Positions 48,302 to 57,272 of a DNA stretch of 64,000 bases are shown in pieces (positions within the stretch are counted from its first letter, which is position 1; every line of letters begins with the position of its first letter). The position numbers were made by a program, and so were the translations under genes. The DNA is from Thermoanaerobaculia bacterium (GTDB taxonomy: Bacteria; Acidobacteriota; Thermoanaerobaculia; Multivoradales; JAHEKO01). Location of the stretch: contig CAMYOG010000005.1 in assembly GCA_947259925.1 (NCBI GenBank), forward strand, positions 1 to 64,000, in the 5' to 3' direction. The notes beneath the pieces are model-generated. The model was not told the DNA's origin and made no database searches. It saw only the letters and a list, made by a program, of their open reading frames with translations.

Positions 48302-49419
48302 CCCGACGATCTCTCTGCGAGGATCTTCCAGCGGCCGTCCTCGCGCACCAGCTCCAGGACCTTGCGCACGTTGTCCTGGAAGGTGTCCGATCGGTAGCCC
48401 TGATCGAACGTCACGCGGCCACGGTTCTCGCCGACCGCCTCGGTGTCCAGGTCGGAGACGGTGATCTGGACGAACTCGGGCGCCTGGAGCCGCTCTCGGC
48501 GGCGGGCCGCCCAGGCGCTGCGACTCTGGCCGCTTGCAGGCTCGAAATTGCGGGAGTAGTAGGAGAGATAGGCATCCACATCCTGCTCCGACCAGGCTCG
48601 TGACCAGCCTTCCACGACCCGCTTGGCGGCCTCGAGGAAGACCGGTGACGCCTGGGGTATCGAACCGGCCGCAGTCGATTCCGCCTCCGGACCGGACTCG
48701 CCTGCCTCGACGCTTTCGCCGGCACTCTGGGTCGCCGTCGCCTCCGGCGCTTCGACGGCCAGGGTATCGGCCGGCAGCTCCGGGTTGGCGGCCGTCTGGG
48801 CGCTGCGCTCGCTCAGCCAGAAGAGGCCGCCCAGCAGCGCGGCCACGGCGATCGCCGCGATGATCAGCGACGCGACCGGGAAGCGGGCCGTCGCCGACGC
48901 CGCCTGGGCCCCGCGTCGACGTACCGGTCGATCGGACCTGAGGTGCGGTCGCTCGATCGGCTGGGTGGCCGCCGGCGCTGCCGCGGCGCCCGGCGCGCTC
49001 GGCTCCACGGTCAGCTCGGGTGGCGGTCCCTTGAGCGCGTCCAGGTCGAACGGCGTGCCGCCTTCGCGGATGTGCTTCTCGATGATCCAGCCGATCAACC
49101 GTTTGCTCTGGGGCTCGAGATCGATGAACTGCACCCCCATACCGGCGGGCTGATCGGGGCCCTCGGCGCGGTACCGACTCCAGACGACCTTGGCGTCGCC
49201 CCGGATCAGCTTCCAGTCCTCGGCGATCTTGAACTCCAGGGTGATCTCGGTCTCGGGGGGCAGCGGCTTGTCCGACTTGATGAACATGCCGGTGGTCGAG
49301 ATGTTGGCCGAGTACTCGGTGACGAAGGAGTCGAACGCCGGTACCTGGATGGAGATCTCTCGGTCCAAAGCGATGCGCCTCGATGGCAGGCTGGCTTGAC
49401 GGTTCGGAGGCTCGGTCAT
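48298..49419 (-). CDS. PilZ-domain membrane protein with C-terminal SnoaL-like domain
   Basis: 373 residues. The N-terminal PilZ domain (about 12-115) shows RRIALDR and ANISTTGMFI (NxSxxG), the parts that bind cyclic di-GMP, though the RxxxR half is not perfect. A Pro/Ala linker is followed by a single membrane helix (about 183-205), another acidic linker, and a C-terminal domain (about 268-373; VEGWSRAWSEQDVDAYLSYYSRNF to WKILAE) that is the same domain found at the ends of the TPR and L,D-transpeptidase proteins. It could relay cyclic di-GMP across the inner membrane to the cell wall. Confidence 0.85.
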   Translation of the reverse strand: MTEPPNRQASLPSRRIALDREISIQVPAFDSFVTEYSANISTTGMFIKSDKPLPPETEITLEFKIAEDWKLIRGDAKVVWSRYRAEGPDQPAGMGVQFIDLEPQSKRLIGWIIEKHIREGGTPFDLDALKGPPPELTVEPSAPGAAAAPAATQPIERPHLRSDRPVRRRGAQAASATARFPVASLIIAAIAVAALLGGLFWLSERSAQTAANPELPADTLAVEAPEATATQSAGESVEAGESGPEAESTAAGSIPQASPVFLEAAKRVVEGWSRAWSEQDVDAYLSYYSRNFEPASGQSRSAWAARRRERLQAPEFVQITVSDLDTEAVGENRGRVTFDQGYRSDTFQDNVRKVLELVREDGRWKILAERSSG

Positions 49420-49461
49420 TTCCCGGGCGATTCGTCAGCAGATTATAGACGCGTGGAGTTC

Positions 49462-50736
49462 TCAGCGGCCGCCGGAGTATTGCTCGATCCAACGCTCGAA
49501 GCCGGAAGCCAGCCGCTCCCAGCCGACGTCCATGGCCCCGAGCAGTGCGGGCGCGTCCGCTGCGCCGCCGGCCTGGAGGTCGGTCAGGAACCGTCGGAAG
49601 GCATCCGCGCTCAGTTCGTCGAGCAGGTAGCGGACCAGGAACGTACTCTCGACGTAGCGCAGCTCCCGCCCCTCGGGCGCGACGAACTCGCGCCAGGTCA
49701 GATCGAGCAGCTCGGGCAGCGGCACCGCTTCACCGGCAGCGATCTTGCGTTTGAGCAGGCTCAGAGAGGCGAGCGGGCCTTCGATATGGACGGTGCCGCT
49801 GAAGGCCCGCCGCCCGAAACGATCGGCCGGCCCCGGGATCTCGACGATGAAGCCCTGGCCGCCGAGGGTCTGCGGCTGCAGACGGCCGGCCCGGTCGAGC
49901 CGGCAGTAGGCGAGATCGTTGGCGATCCCCTCTTCCAGCCACGGCGGCAGGCTGGCGTGGAAGGCCCGGCGATTGAGCAGATGAGCCAGCTCGTGCACCA
50001 GGAGAGCGGCGGCCTCCTGCGGCGATCGGCCCTCGGCCACCAGCGCCGCGACCCCGGAGCCGGCGTGTCCCTCGGCGTCGAGCTGGCGCAGGTCGGCGAC
50101 CGAGTCCTCGAACTGCCGATACGACCTTTCGCGATCGAAGACGACCACGGCGAAGCTCGCCCGGCGCTGGGGCGAGAGCCCGTAACGCTGTTCGTAGGCG
50201 TCGGCCAGGTGCTTCGCCGCTTTGTACAGAAGCTCTCGTTTCCGGCGGCCCTTGACGTCGGTGTAGACGAGGAAGGGACCCGCGGCAACCGGTTCGGGAT
50301 CTCCGGCGAGCAGACTGACGGCGAGGGCGAGTCGCTCCTGGTCGGCGGTCAGCTCGTCCGGCGGGAGTAGCTCGAGCTCTGCCGGCGGTGGCGGTGCCGG
50401 AGTCACGTCTTCGGCCGGTGGCGCGCCCAGATAGGCCCAGCCGATCCGCCCACCGAAGCTGACCCGGACCCACTCTTCGCGCCGCTCGATCGCCGACAGG
50501 GTCGCCTCGACGTCGACCACGGTGACCACCGGCGCGTGCCGATGAGGCTCTTCGTGCAGCCGGGTGCCGGCTCCGAGGAGCACCGCCTGCGCCTCGTCAC
50601 GCTCGATCAGTAGCTCGGAAGCGGCGCCGAGCACGTTCCCCTCGGTCTCCTCTTCCTGGGCGAGTACCGACGTGCTCAGAAGGAGCGCGAGGGCGAACCG
50701 GAGCGGGAGCGTACGACCGCGCGAGTAACGCTCCAC
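49462..50736 (-). CDS. Secreted MA-clan (gluzincin) metallopeptidase with SH3-like domain
   Basis: 424 residues from GTG 50736, preceded by GGAGGGG. Signal peptide (1-26), an SH3b-like domain (about 40-105; GTRLHEEPHRHAPVVTVV, EWVRVSFGGRIGWAYL), and a peptidase MA domain (about 165-420) with HELAHLL (HExxH) and the third ligand Glu in PPWLEEGIAND. It probably cleaves or binds cell-wall-associated proteins. The start is 8 nt after the stop of the VWFA-like gene, so they are co-transcribed. Confidence 0.83.
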   Translation of the reverse strand: MERYSRGRTLPLRFALALLLSTSVLAQEEETEGNVLGAASELLIERDEAQAVLLGAGTRLHEEPHRHAPVVTVVDVEATLSAIERREEWVRVSFGGRIGWAYLGAPPAEDVTPAPPPPAELELLPPDELTADQERLALAVSLLAGDPEPVAAGPFLVYTDVKGRRKRELLYKAAKHLADAYEQRYGLSPQRRASFAVVVFDRERSYRQFEDSVADLRQLDAEGHAGSGVAALVAEGRSPQEAAALLVHELAHLLNRRAFHASLPPWLEEGIANDLAYCRLDRAGRLQPQTLGGQGFIVEIPGPADRFGRRAFSGTVHIEGPLASLSLLKRKIAAGEAVPLPELLDLTWREFVAPEGRELRYVESTFLVRYLLDELSADAFRRFLTDLQAGGAADAPALLGAMDVGWERLASGFERWIEQYSGGR

Positions 50737-50744
50737 ACCCCCTC

Positions 50745-52097
50745 CTACATCGGGAACTCGAGGCGCCGCTCGCCGTCCGCCAACGAGATCTGGTGGGGGA
50801 GATGAAAGCCCTCCAACCAGACGATGCGCTGGCGGTCGAGCAGGGTGGCGAGCCTCTTGATCTCACGCTCCAGCTGAACGGAGGTCGAGATCTCGCGAAT
50901 CTCACCCCATCGCTCAGCGGCCTCGACCGTGGGTGGCGTAGTCGACCAGACCAGCAGCGGCACGTGGACCGTCTTCAGGTAGTGGCGCGCGACCGCCGGA
51001 GCGAGCGCGCTGGTGTCGGAGCCTTGCCCGAGGATCAGAACGACGGCCCGCCGGCGATCGCGCTCGGCGACGCCTCGGCCGGCGACCGCGACCGCGTCGG
51101 CCAGCCGCTGCCTGTGCTTCGGCTCGAGCGGTGGGCGGATCGTGGTCAGCAGGTAGGGGATGCCGCCGTCCTCGGGGGTCATGTGAGGGGAGAACGGGAA
51201 GACCTCGAGCAGGTAGCCCTTGCCACCCGGCCGGCTGGCGAACGGCTCGAGCAGCCAGACCATCTGGTCCTTCTTGAGCTGCGCGGCGAAGCGCAGCGAG
51301 ACCGACTCGAGGCCGGCGGCGCCGCCGGAGAGTCGGCTCAACGAGGCGTTGGCGCGCCGCCAGCGGGCCTGGAGCCTCTCTCGAAGATCGAGCGCCAGCC
51401 CGTCGAGGTCCGCCTGCGCGGTCAGGTCGCGAACGATCACCACCTCGGCCGGACCCTCATCGACCGCCAGGACCCGGAGCGTCTCGCCGTTCTTGACGAA
51501 GCTGCCGTTCAGCTCGCGGGCGTCCTTGGGACGCCGCCCGCGACTCGCGACCACCGGCACGGCGGTCTGCGGCGTACCCACGTAGTCGGAGAACACCCCT
51601 CCGAAGGTGGTCTCGACGACCTTGTTCACGTTGTCCGGAAACTCGAGCTCGACGCTCAGATGGTGGATCTGCTCGGGATCGAACGGCGGCAGCTCGAAGC
51701 GCGCCGGATCGGCGACCTCGAGTGCACGACCGTCGAATCGTACCGTCGCGCGCTCGGGCGGGGAACGAAAAACGCTGTCGAACAGCACCCGGGCGACGGT
51801 GACCGAGTCCTCCTCCTCGAGGACGATGCGCGCGTTGGCCATCGGCTCGGGAAGGTTGATGCGCTGCTGCGCACGGGCGATCTCGGCCCCCTCGGCGTCG
51901 TACGCGACCGCCTCGAACGCGTGCGGCACCAGCTGGTCGCCGAAGTCGCACTCGGCCGTCCAGGGTGGGCCGTCGACGGTCGCCTGGCGCTGCCCGTCGA
52001 GTAGGAAGTCGACGCGGGCGACCTCGTCGCTCACCACGACCGTGACCGGCTGGACACCCAGCACCAGTCCCAGGAACATGGTGGCGAAAGCGATCAT
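50745..52097 (-). CDS. VWFA-related secreted protein (Acidobacteria-type)
   Basis: 450 residues. Signal peptide (about 1-16) and an Ig-like N-terminal domain (about 17-100; EVARVDFLLDGQRQATVDGPPW), as in the VWFA-related proteins common in Acidobacteriota. A region with VIVRDLTAQADLD lies in the middle. The C-terminal part (about 225-445) has a Rossmann-like VWA character (RAVVLILGQGSDTSALAP), but no clean DxSxS MIDAS motif is seen, so metal-dependent adhesion is doubtful. Function unknown. Divergent from the gene at 52196, with a 98-nt shared promoter region. Confidence 0.75.
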   Translation of the reverse strand: MIAFATMFLGLVLGVQPVTVVVSDEVARVDFLLDGQRQATVDGPPWTAECDFGDQLVPHAFEAVAYDAEGAEIARAQQRINLPEPMANARIVLEEEDSVTVARVLFDSVFRSPPERATVRFDGRALEVADPARFELPPFDPEQIHHLSVELEFPDNVNKVVETTFGGVFSDYVGTPQTAVPVVASRGRRPKDARELNGSFVKNGETLRVLAVDEGPAEVVIVRDLTAQADLDGLALDLRERLQARWRRANASLSRLSGGAAGLESVSLRFAAQLKKDQMVWLLEPFASRPGGKGYLLEVFPFSPHMTPEDGGIPYLLTTIRPPLEPKHRQRLADAVAVAGRGVAERDRRRAVVLILGQGSDTSALAPAVARHYLKTVHVPLLVWSTTPPTVEAAERWGEIREISTSVQLEREIKRLATLLDRQRIVWLEGFHLPHQISLADGERRLEFPM

Positions 52098-52156
52098 CCT
52101 CGAAGCACTCTACCGCAAGGCTCGTGTTCGCTAGGAGATACGGAGAGGAGCCCGGC

Positions 52157-52184
52157 TTGGTTGGGATCGGTCGGGTGCTATGAT
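52157..52184 (+). promoter_or_regulatory. Possible sigma-70 promoter of the 52196 gene
   Basis: TTGGTT (52157-52162), 16 nt, TATGAT (52179-52184), ending 11 nt before the ATG at 52196. Each hexamer matches the consensus at four or five positions. The very short leader leaves no room for a normal Shine-Dalgarno, so this would be a near-leaderless transcript. Confidence 0.4.
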
Positions 52185-52195
52185 GACTCGTCGCC

Positions 52196-53065
52196 ATGAG
52201 CAGCAGGGTCGGGATCGCGTTGCTGGCGGCCGGTCTGATGACCGGCACGGCAGCCGCAGACGTCGTCCGACTGACCAACGGCGAGTCGTTCGAAGGGGTC
52301 ATCGCCGAGCGACAGGGTGACCATGTCTTCATTCGACTCGAGTTCGGCGAGCTGCGGCTGCCGGCCGCCAGCGTCGAGCGGATCGAGAGCTCGGACTCGG
52401 CGCTGACCGAGTACCTGAAGCTACGCCAGGCGCTCCTGGTGGCGGAGGGGACGGCGAAGGAGTGGCTGGAGCTCGCCCAGTGGGCGCGGGTTCGCGGCCT
52501 CGAGCATAGCTACCGCGAGGCGCTGCTCGAAGCGGCCGCGATCGACCCCCACCTCGACGGCCTCGCTCCCGGCATGCGCGGCCTCGGATTCGTCCTGGAC
52601 GAGGAGCTCGATCGCTGGATCAGCTACGACGAGCACATGCGCAGGTCGGGACTCGTCCGCCACCGCGGCGAGTGGGTCTCCCCCGAGGCACGCGCGGCGG
52701 AATCCCATTCCGCGGAGGCCGAGCGCCGGGAGATGACGCAGGCGCTCTCGAGGACGGTCGAGCTGCTGGCCCTGGCGCAGCTGGAGCGCGAGAACCGTGA
52801 GAGTCGCGAGAGTCGCCAGACGACCCAGGTCGGTGGTGCACCCTACGGCTACCCGGTCGCCTACTTCGGCGGCGGCTATTTCGTGCCCCCGAAGCGCCAC
52901 CGCGACGGCCACCACCGCGGCCACGACCCGGGAACGGGCACGCTGCCCGAAGAGCTGTTCCGCCGGCAGCCCGGCAGCCTCCTGCCGGTGGGTGGAGCGA
53001 ACTCCGGAGGCCGCGCGCGTCAGCCGGGGAGTCTCCTGCCGGCGACCTCCTCGTCGCGACGCTAG
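52196..53065 (+). CDS. Secreted protein of unknown function with C-terminal RQPGSLLP repeats
   Basis: 289 residues. Signal peptide (1-22), a short beta-strand region (VRLTNGESFEGVIAERQGDHVFIRLEFGELRLPAASVERI, an SH3-like/Sm-like fold that also appears in other DUF-type secreted proteins), then a helical middle and a Gly/His/Arg-rich tail. The tail carries RRQPGSLLP and RQPGSLLP 22 residues apart. No catalytic motif is visible. It converges with the S9 peptidase, with 3 nt between stops. Confidence 0.7.
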   Translation: MSSRVGIALLAAGLMTGTAAADVVRLTNGESFEGVIAERQGDHVFIRLEFGELRLPAASVERIESSDSALTEYLKLRQALLVAEGTAKEWLELAQWARVRGLEHSYREALLEAAAIDPHLDGLAPGMRGLGFVLDEELDRWISYDEHMRRSGLVRHRGEWVSPEARAAESHSAEAERREMTQALSRTVELLALAQLERENRESRESRQTTQVGGAPYGYPVAYFGGGYFVPPKRHRDGHHRGHDPGTGTLPEELFRRQPGSLLPVGGANSGGRARQPGSLLPATSSSRR

Positions 53066-53068
53066 CGC

Positions 53069-55036
53069 TCAGTCCTCGCCGAGCAGGTGCTCGCGCAGGA
53101 ACATCACGACGATCTGCCGGTAAAGGTCGCTGTTCTCCTTCTTGCGGAAGCCGTGCCCCTCGTTGAGGGCGTTCATGTACCAGACGTCGTAGCCGGCGCC
53201 GCGGACGTCGCGGACGACCTGCTCGGACTCGGTCACCGGCACCCGCGGGTCGTTCTGGCCCTGGGCGACGAACAGCGGCGCGGTGATCTTGTCGGCGTTG
53301 TTGTTGGGGCTGATCTTCTGCAGGTGGGCGTTCATCTCCGGATCTCGCTCGTCGCCGTACTCGACCCGCCGGAGGTCACGGCGGTAGTCCTGGGTGTTCT
53401 CGAGGAAGGTGACGAAGTTGCTGATGCCGACGATGTCGACTCCGGCCCGCAGGCGATCGCTGTAGTGGACCAGGCTCGCCAGCACCATGTAGCCGCCATA
53501 GCTGCCGCCGTAGACCGCGACGCGGTCGGCGTCGAGATCGGCCTGGGTGGCGATCCAGTCGAGCAGCGCGCCGATGTCCTTGACCGAGTCCTCGCGCTTG
53601 AACCCGTTGTCGAGAGCGACGTAGCGCTTGCCGTAGCCCGACGATCCGCGGACGTTCGGCGCGACCACTGCGGCGCCGAGCTTGGCGATCCACGACTGGA
53701 AGGTGCTACTGAAGCCCGGTCGGTACTGTCCCTCGGGTCCGCCGTGAATGTAGACGATCACCGGATGCGGACCTTCGGCACGGGGCCGGAAGACGAAGGC
53801 GGGGATCTCGAGTCCGTCGAAGGTCGGGTAGTGGATCAACTCGGGCTCGACGAACGAAGCCGTATCGAGGCCGCCGACCTCGCTGTGCGTCCAGCGCCGT
53901 AGCTCTCCGTAGCCGGTGCTCTCGTCGCCCATGCCGAGCGAGTAGACGTCCCACGGCGACTGCGCGCTGTTGACGCTCAGTGCCAGGCGCTCGCCGTCGG
54001 GGCTGAAGCTCAGGCTCAGCAGTCGTCCTACCGGCAAGCCGTCGACCGGCGAGTACTCGAACGACTCGGTGTCCATGAGGTAGAGCCGGTGCATGCCGTT
54101 CTCGTTGACCGTGAAGGCCGCTCGGCTACCGTCCGGAGAGACGTCGAGCCCTTCGACGTCCCAGGGGATGTCCCGTGTGACGATGCGCAGCTCTCCGGAG
54201 GCTAGGTCGAGGTGGGCCAGCTGAGCGAAGTCACCCGACTGGTCGGTAGTGATGAAGACACCCTTGCCGGTGCCGTCGAAGGTCGGCGCGACGCCGGCGT
54301 AGGTGCCGGGCTCCTCTTCGCTGCCGGCGAGCAGGCGGCGCTCGCCGCTCTCCAGATCGACGAGGTGGACTCGCGAGTCGGTAGCGCTCACGTACTGGGT
54401 CACCAGCAGCTGCGAATCGTCGGGACTCCACTCCGAGGTTCCCCACCAGGTGCCGTCCGGTGATTCGAGTGCCAACCGCGGCGACTCGGGATCCTCGAGG
54501 TCCATGACCCAGATGTCGTTCGACTTGCCGTTCCTGCGCGTGCTCTGAAAGGCGATCCTGGAGCCGTCGCGGGACCACTCGACGACCCCGTTGCGGGAGC
54601 TGCCGTCGGTCAACCGCCGGTGCGTCCCGGCCTCTGGATCGAGCAGAAAGACCTGCGAGAACTCGCTCCCGCCCTCGTCCATCAGGAAGGTGACCTCGGC
54701 GCCTCCGGGCCGCCGCTCGACGCTGCCGGCCGGCTCTTCGAAGAACGTGATCTGACGCCGGCTCGATCCGGGCGCCGCCACGTGGTGGATCTGGTTGGTG
54801 TTGCCGAAGCGGGTGGTGATGTAGATGCCGCCGTCCGACGCCCAGTCCTGGAAGAAGGCTCCCCGGGTGTTCTGGTACCGGAGGAGCTAGGCCGCGAGCT
54901 CGGCCGGCACCTCGGGCACGTCTTCGAGCACCACGTTGCCGTTGTTGGCGGTACGGCGAGCCGGGGCCTCCCGGGCTGCCGTCGCGGCCGCCAGAGAGAG
55001 GGTGACGAGGACCAGCAGAATGGCGCGGTGGGCCAT
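53069..55036 (-). pseudogene. S9 prolyl oligopeptidase-family peptidase interrupted by an in-frame TAG at codon 50
   Basis: The frame from ATG 55036 encodes a signal peptide (about 1-22) and the leader ANNGNVVLEDVPEVPAELAA, then TAG (54887-54889), then LLRYQNTRGAFFQDWASDGG, the normal continuation of this family. The rest is intact: a seven-bladed propeller and an alpha/beta hydrolase with Ser in YGGSYGGYM, Asp in GQNDPRVP and His in NEGHGF. A single G-to-T change (GAG to TAG) would explain the break. The next possible start is GTG 54781, without an evident Shine-Dalgarno. AAGGAG lies 5 nt before the ATG. Confidence 0.82.
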
Positions 55037-55038
55037 GA

Positions 55039-55089
55039 GAACTCCTTTGTGTGTGGTAGTTAGCGCTCGAAGCGCGCCCGAGTATACCG
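55039..55089. repeat. 51-nt direct repeat, copy 1 (S9 peptidase leader)
   Basis: GAACTCCTTTG ... TGTGGTAGTT ... GCGCTCG ... GTATACCG occurs here and at 56440-56490 with 44 of 51 positions identical and no gaps. Read on the minus strand, this copy supplies a TATACT -10-like box and the AAAGGAG Shine-Dalgarno of the S9 peptidase gene. Confidence 0.85.
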
Positions 55090-55109
55090 CCGGCCCTGGT
55101 CCCCGTGAG

Positions 55110-56369
55110 CTAGTCGGCCGGCGTCAGCAGGGCGACGACGAAACGGTCGCGCGCGTCGTCGTAGTAGCGGACCAGGATCTGGCCGCGGTCGTTGATGCCG
55201 TAGCCGAACGCCACCCGGCTCTTGAATCCGGCGTCCACGAAGACATCGCGCATGAGCGTAAAGCCGGTCTCCCGGCTGAAGTGGAAGGAGCCGCTGCCTC
55301 CGGTGCACTCGAGGCCTGCCAGGATCTCGCGCTCCTGATTCATGAACACCCCACCGGTGCTGGCCCGCTTCGGCTTGCGGCAGCCGGCGCGCCGAGCCAG
55401 CCTGCGGAACTCCTCTCGGGTCCAGAGCTGGGTCAGCCCCTCCGCGGGATGGTAGTAGAAGTAGAGGTACAGGTCGAAATCCGGATCGCGAGTGGCAGCC
55501 ACCAGCGTCGTGCCGTCTCGGTTGATCGAACTGGCGAAGCTGTCCAGATACCCTTCGGGATGGATCGTGCGGCCGCCGCCGACCGGGTCCCAGTAGAAGG
55601 CCCGGGAGGTGAGCTCGTCGTGGGACGACGAGCCGACGACGATCCTCGAGTCGCTCAGCTGATGGACATGGAAGACGCCCCCGGAGGGCGTGGCGACGGT
55701 CTGGATCGAGCCGTCGGCGAGTAGGATGAAGACGGTTTCGGAATCGAAGTTCTCGTGGGCCGTGACGATCAGCAGGTCGCCCCGGCGGTTGATCGCCTCG
55801 GCGAAGGTCTGGGCGGCGTCGAACTCCGCGGCGCCGGTGTCGATCGGCTCCCAGCGGGACTGCCGGCTCCGGTAGATGTGGGCGCGCATCTCTCCCAGCG
55901 GGCCGACGCTGGCCAGGACCTCGCCGTTCGGCCCGAGGCCCCAGAACCGGAGCTGCCGGAGCTCGGCGTCCGACAGGCCGGCGTCGAGCAGCAGCGCCTT
56001 GCGGCCACGACTGACTCGCAGCAGTCGCGGGATGTCGTCGAGTACCCGGGTGCGCCCCACCACTATGCCCTTGTTGTTCAGGGCCAGGGGCCGGACTCGG
56101 AAACCGGCCGTGTCGAGCTCGGTCACGCGGCCGTTGCGGTAGAAGAAGAGGGCGTTCTGGTCCTCGAGCTCGATCACCGAGCCGCGAGCGTCGCCGACGA
56201 CCACGCCCCGGTTGTTGAGATCGACCGCCGTGAACCGGTCGAAGACCCCGCGGGAAGTCTCGAGGTCGGGGACGACGTCGATGGTGTAGCTCTTGCCGCC
56301 GTCGGCGAGGGCAGGCAGAGCCGCGACCGTGAGAACCACCAGAGTCAGGGCTCGCCAGGGCTGCGTCAT
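55110..56369 (-). CDS. Secreted HAF-like beta-repeat protein
   Basis: 419 residues from the ATG at 56369 (GAGGAGGAG upstream). Signal peptide (1-22) followed by repeated units with Asn-Asn/Asp-Arg-Gly centres: VDLNNRGVVVGDARG, LALNNKGIVVGRTR, AINRRGDLLIVTA, SINRDGTTLVAA, GINDRGQILVRYY. This LNNxGxVVG pattern is the HAF repeat of secreted proteins, which probably folds as a propeller. No enzymatic residues are evident. It is bracketed by the 51-nt direct repeats, suggesting it arrived with, or was left by, a local duplication. Confidence 0.78.
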   Translation of the reverse strand: MTQPWRALTLVVLTVAALPALADGGKSYTIDVVPDLETSRGVFDRFTAVDLNNRGVVVGDARGSVIELEDQNALFFYRNGRVTELDTAGFRVRPLALNNKGIVVGRTRVLDDIPRLLRVSRGRKALLLDAGLSDAELRQLRFWGLGPNGEVLASVGPLGEMRAHIYRSRQSRWEPIDTGAAEFDAAQTFAEAINRRGDLLIVTAHENFDSETVFILLADGSIQTVATPSGGVFHVHQLSDSRIVVGSSSHDELTSRAFYWDPVGGGRTIHPEGYLDSFASSINRDGTTLVAATRDPDFDLYLYFYYHPAEGLTQLWTREEFRRLARRAGCRKPKRASTGGVFMNQEREILAGLECTGGSGSFHFSRETGFTLMRDVFVDAGFKSRVAFGYGINDRGQILVRYYDDARDRFVVALLTPAD

Positions 56370-56439
56370 GCTGCTCCTCCTCGGGGTCGCAGGAGAGAGC
56401 CTAGCACGGCGGCCGGGCATCGCTGGCGCCCCGGCAACG

Positions 56440-56490
56440 GAACTCCTTTGGATGTGGTAGTTGGCGCTCGCGGCGCGCGCGCGTATACCG
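56440..56490. repeat. 51-nt direct repeat, copy 2
   Basis: Same orientation as copy 1, starting 1401 nt downstream of it. It lies between the HAF-like gene and the folate-operon SDR. On the minus strand its AAAGGAG is not followed by an ATG but by TTCCGTTG, so this copy no longer starts a gene. Its right end abuts the TATGAT of the SDR promoter. Confidence 0.85.
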
Positions 56491-56492
56491 GG

Positions 56493-56498
56493 TATGAT
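56493..56498 (+). promoter_or_regulatory. Possible -10 element of the SDR-folB-folK operon
   Basis: TATGAT ends 6 nt before the GTG start at 56505 and no Shine-Dalgarno is visible, consistent with a leaderless mRNA, as at the E1 gene. No convincing -35 is found at 16-18 nt. Confidence 0.35.
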
Positions 56499-56504
56499 CG
56501 CGCG

Positions 56505-57272
56505 GTGATTCTCGACGGCAGGACCGCGCTCGTGACCGGTGCCGCCAAGCGGATCGGCCGCGCGATCGCCTTCGCGCTCGGGCGCCGGGGCGCGCGGGTC
56601 GCGGTCCACTACGGCGGCAGCCGCGAGGCCGCGGCGACCACGGTCGAGGAGCTCGGCGCCGCGGGCGTCGAAGCCCGCGCGTTCCAGGCCGATCTGGCGC
56701 AGCCGGCAGGGATCGAGCGCCTGTTCGAGGAGGTCGCGGCGTGGTCGGACGGACTCGACGTCCTGGTCAACAACGCGGCGTCGTTCCGCCGCGTGCCGTT
56801 CGACGAGACCACGGTCGAGGAGTGGGATCGAGTGCAGGCGGTCAACCTGCGCGCACCGTTCCTCTGCTCCCAGCGCGCCGCGCGACTGATGCGCCGCAGC
56901 GAACGGCCGGGCGGCGTCGCCGGGCTGATCGTCAACATCACCGATCTGAGCGCTCTCGGAGTCTGGCGCGACTACAGCGCGCACTCGGTCAGCAAGGCTG
57001 GAGTCATCCAGCTGACGCGGGTGAGCGCCTGGGAGCTCGCTCCGGACGTGCGCGTCAACGCGATCGCCCCCGGCGCGATCCTGCCGGAGCCGGGTCTCGA
57101 TCCCGCGAGTCGGGAGTGGTTGGAGCGCGGCCGCGAGGTACCGACCGGCCGGGTGGGGGACCCGGGGCAGATCGCCGATACGGTCGTCTTCCTGGCCGAG
57201 AACGAGTTTCTGAACGGCGCGATCCTGCCGGTGGACGGAGGAGAGCATCTGGTCCAGGGGGGCCGCGAATGA
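56505..57272 (+). CDS. Short-chain dehydrogenase in a folate operon (FolM/pteridine-reductase-like) with altered active site
   Basis: 255 residues from GTG 56505. SDR motifs: TGAAKRIGRAIA (TGxxxGxG), LVNNAASF (NNA), and the C-terminal VDGGEHL. Where classical SDRs have YxxxK, this reads AHSVSKAG, so the catalytic Tyr appears to be His. Before it lies NITDLSALGVWRDYS, which may offer another Tyr. FolM of E. coli, a dihydromonapterin reductase, is the nearest functional idea because folB and folK follow with 4- and 8-nt overlaps. It acts in the cytosol, with NADPH expected. Confidence 0.82.
   Translation: MILDGRTALVTGAAKRIGRAIAFALGRRGARVAVHYGGSREAAATTVEELGAAGVEARAFQADLAQPAGIERLFEEVAAWSDGLDVLVNNAASFRRVPFDETTVEEWDRVQAVNLRAPFLCSQRAARLMRRSERPGGVAGLIVNITDLSALGVWRDYSAHSVSKAGVIQLTRVSAWELAPDVRVNAIAPGAILPEPGLDPASREWLERGREVPTGRVGDPGQIADTVVFLAENEFLNGAILPVDGGEHLVQGGRE

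Noticed and set aside
54887-54889. TAG read as pyrrolysine or another recoded residue
   Set aside because: No pyl genes or suppressor tRNA in the window, and the homologous position is expected to be an ordinary Glu; a point change or error is simpler.
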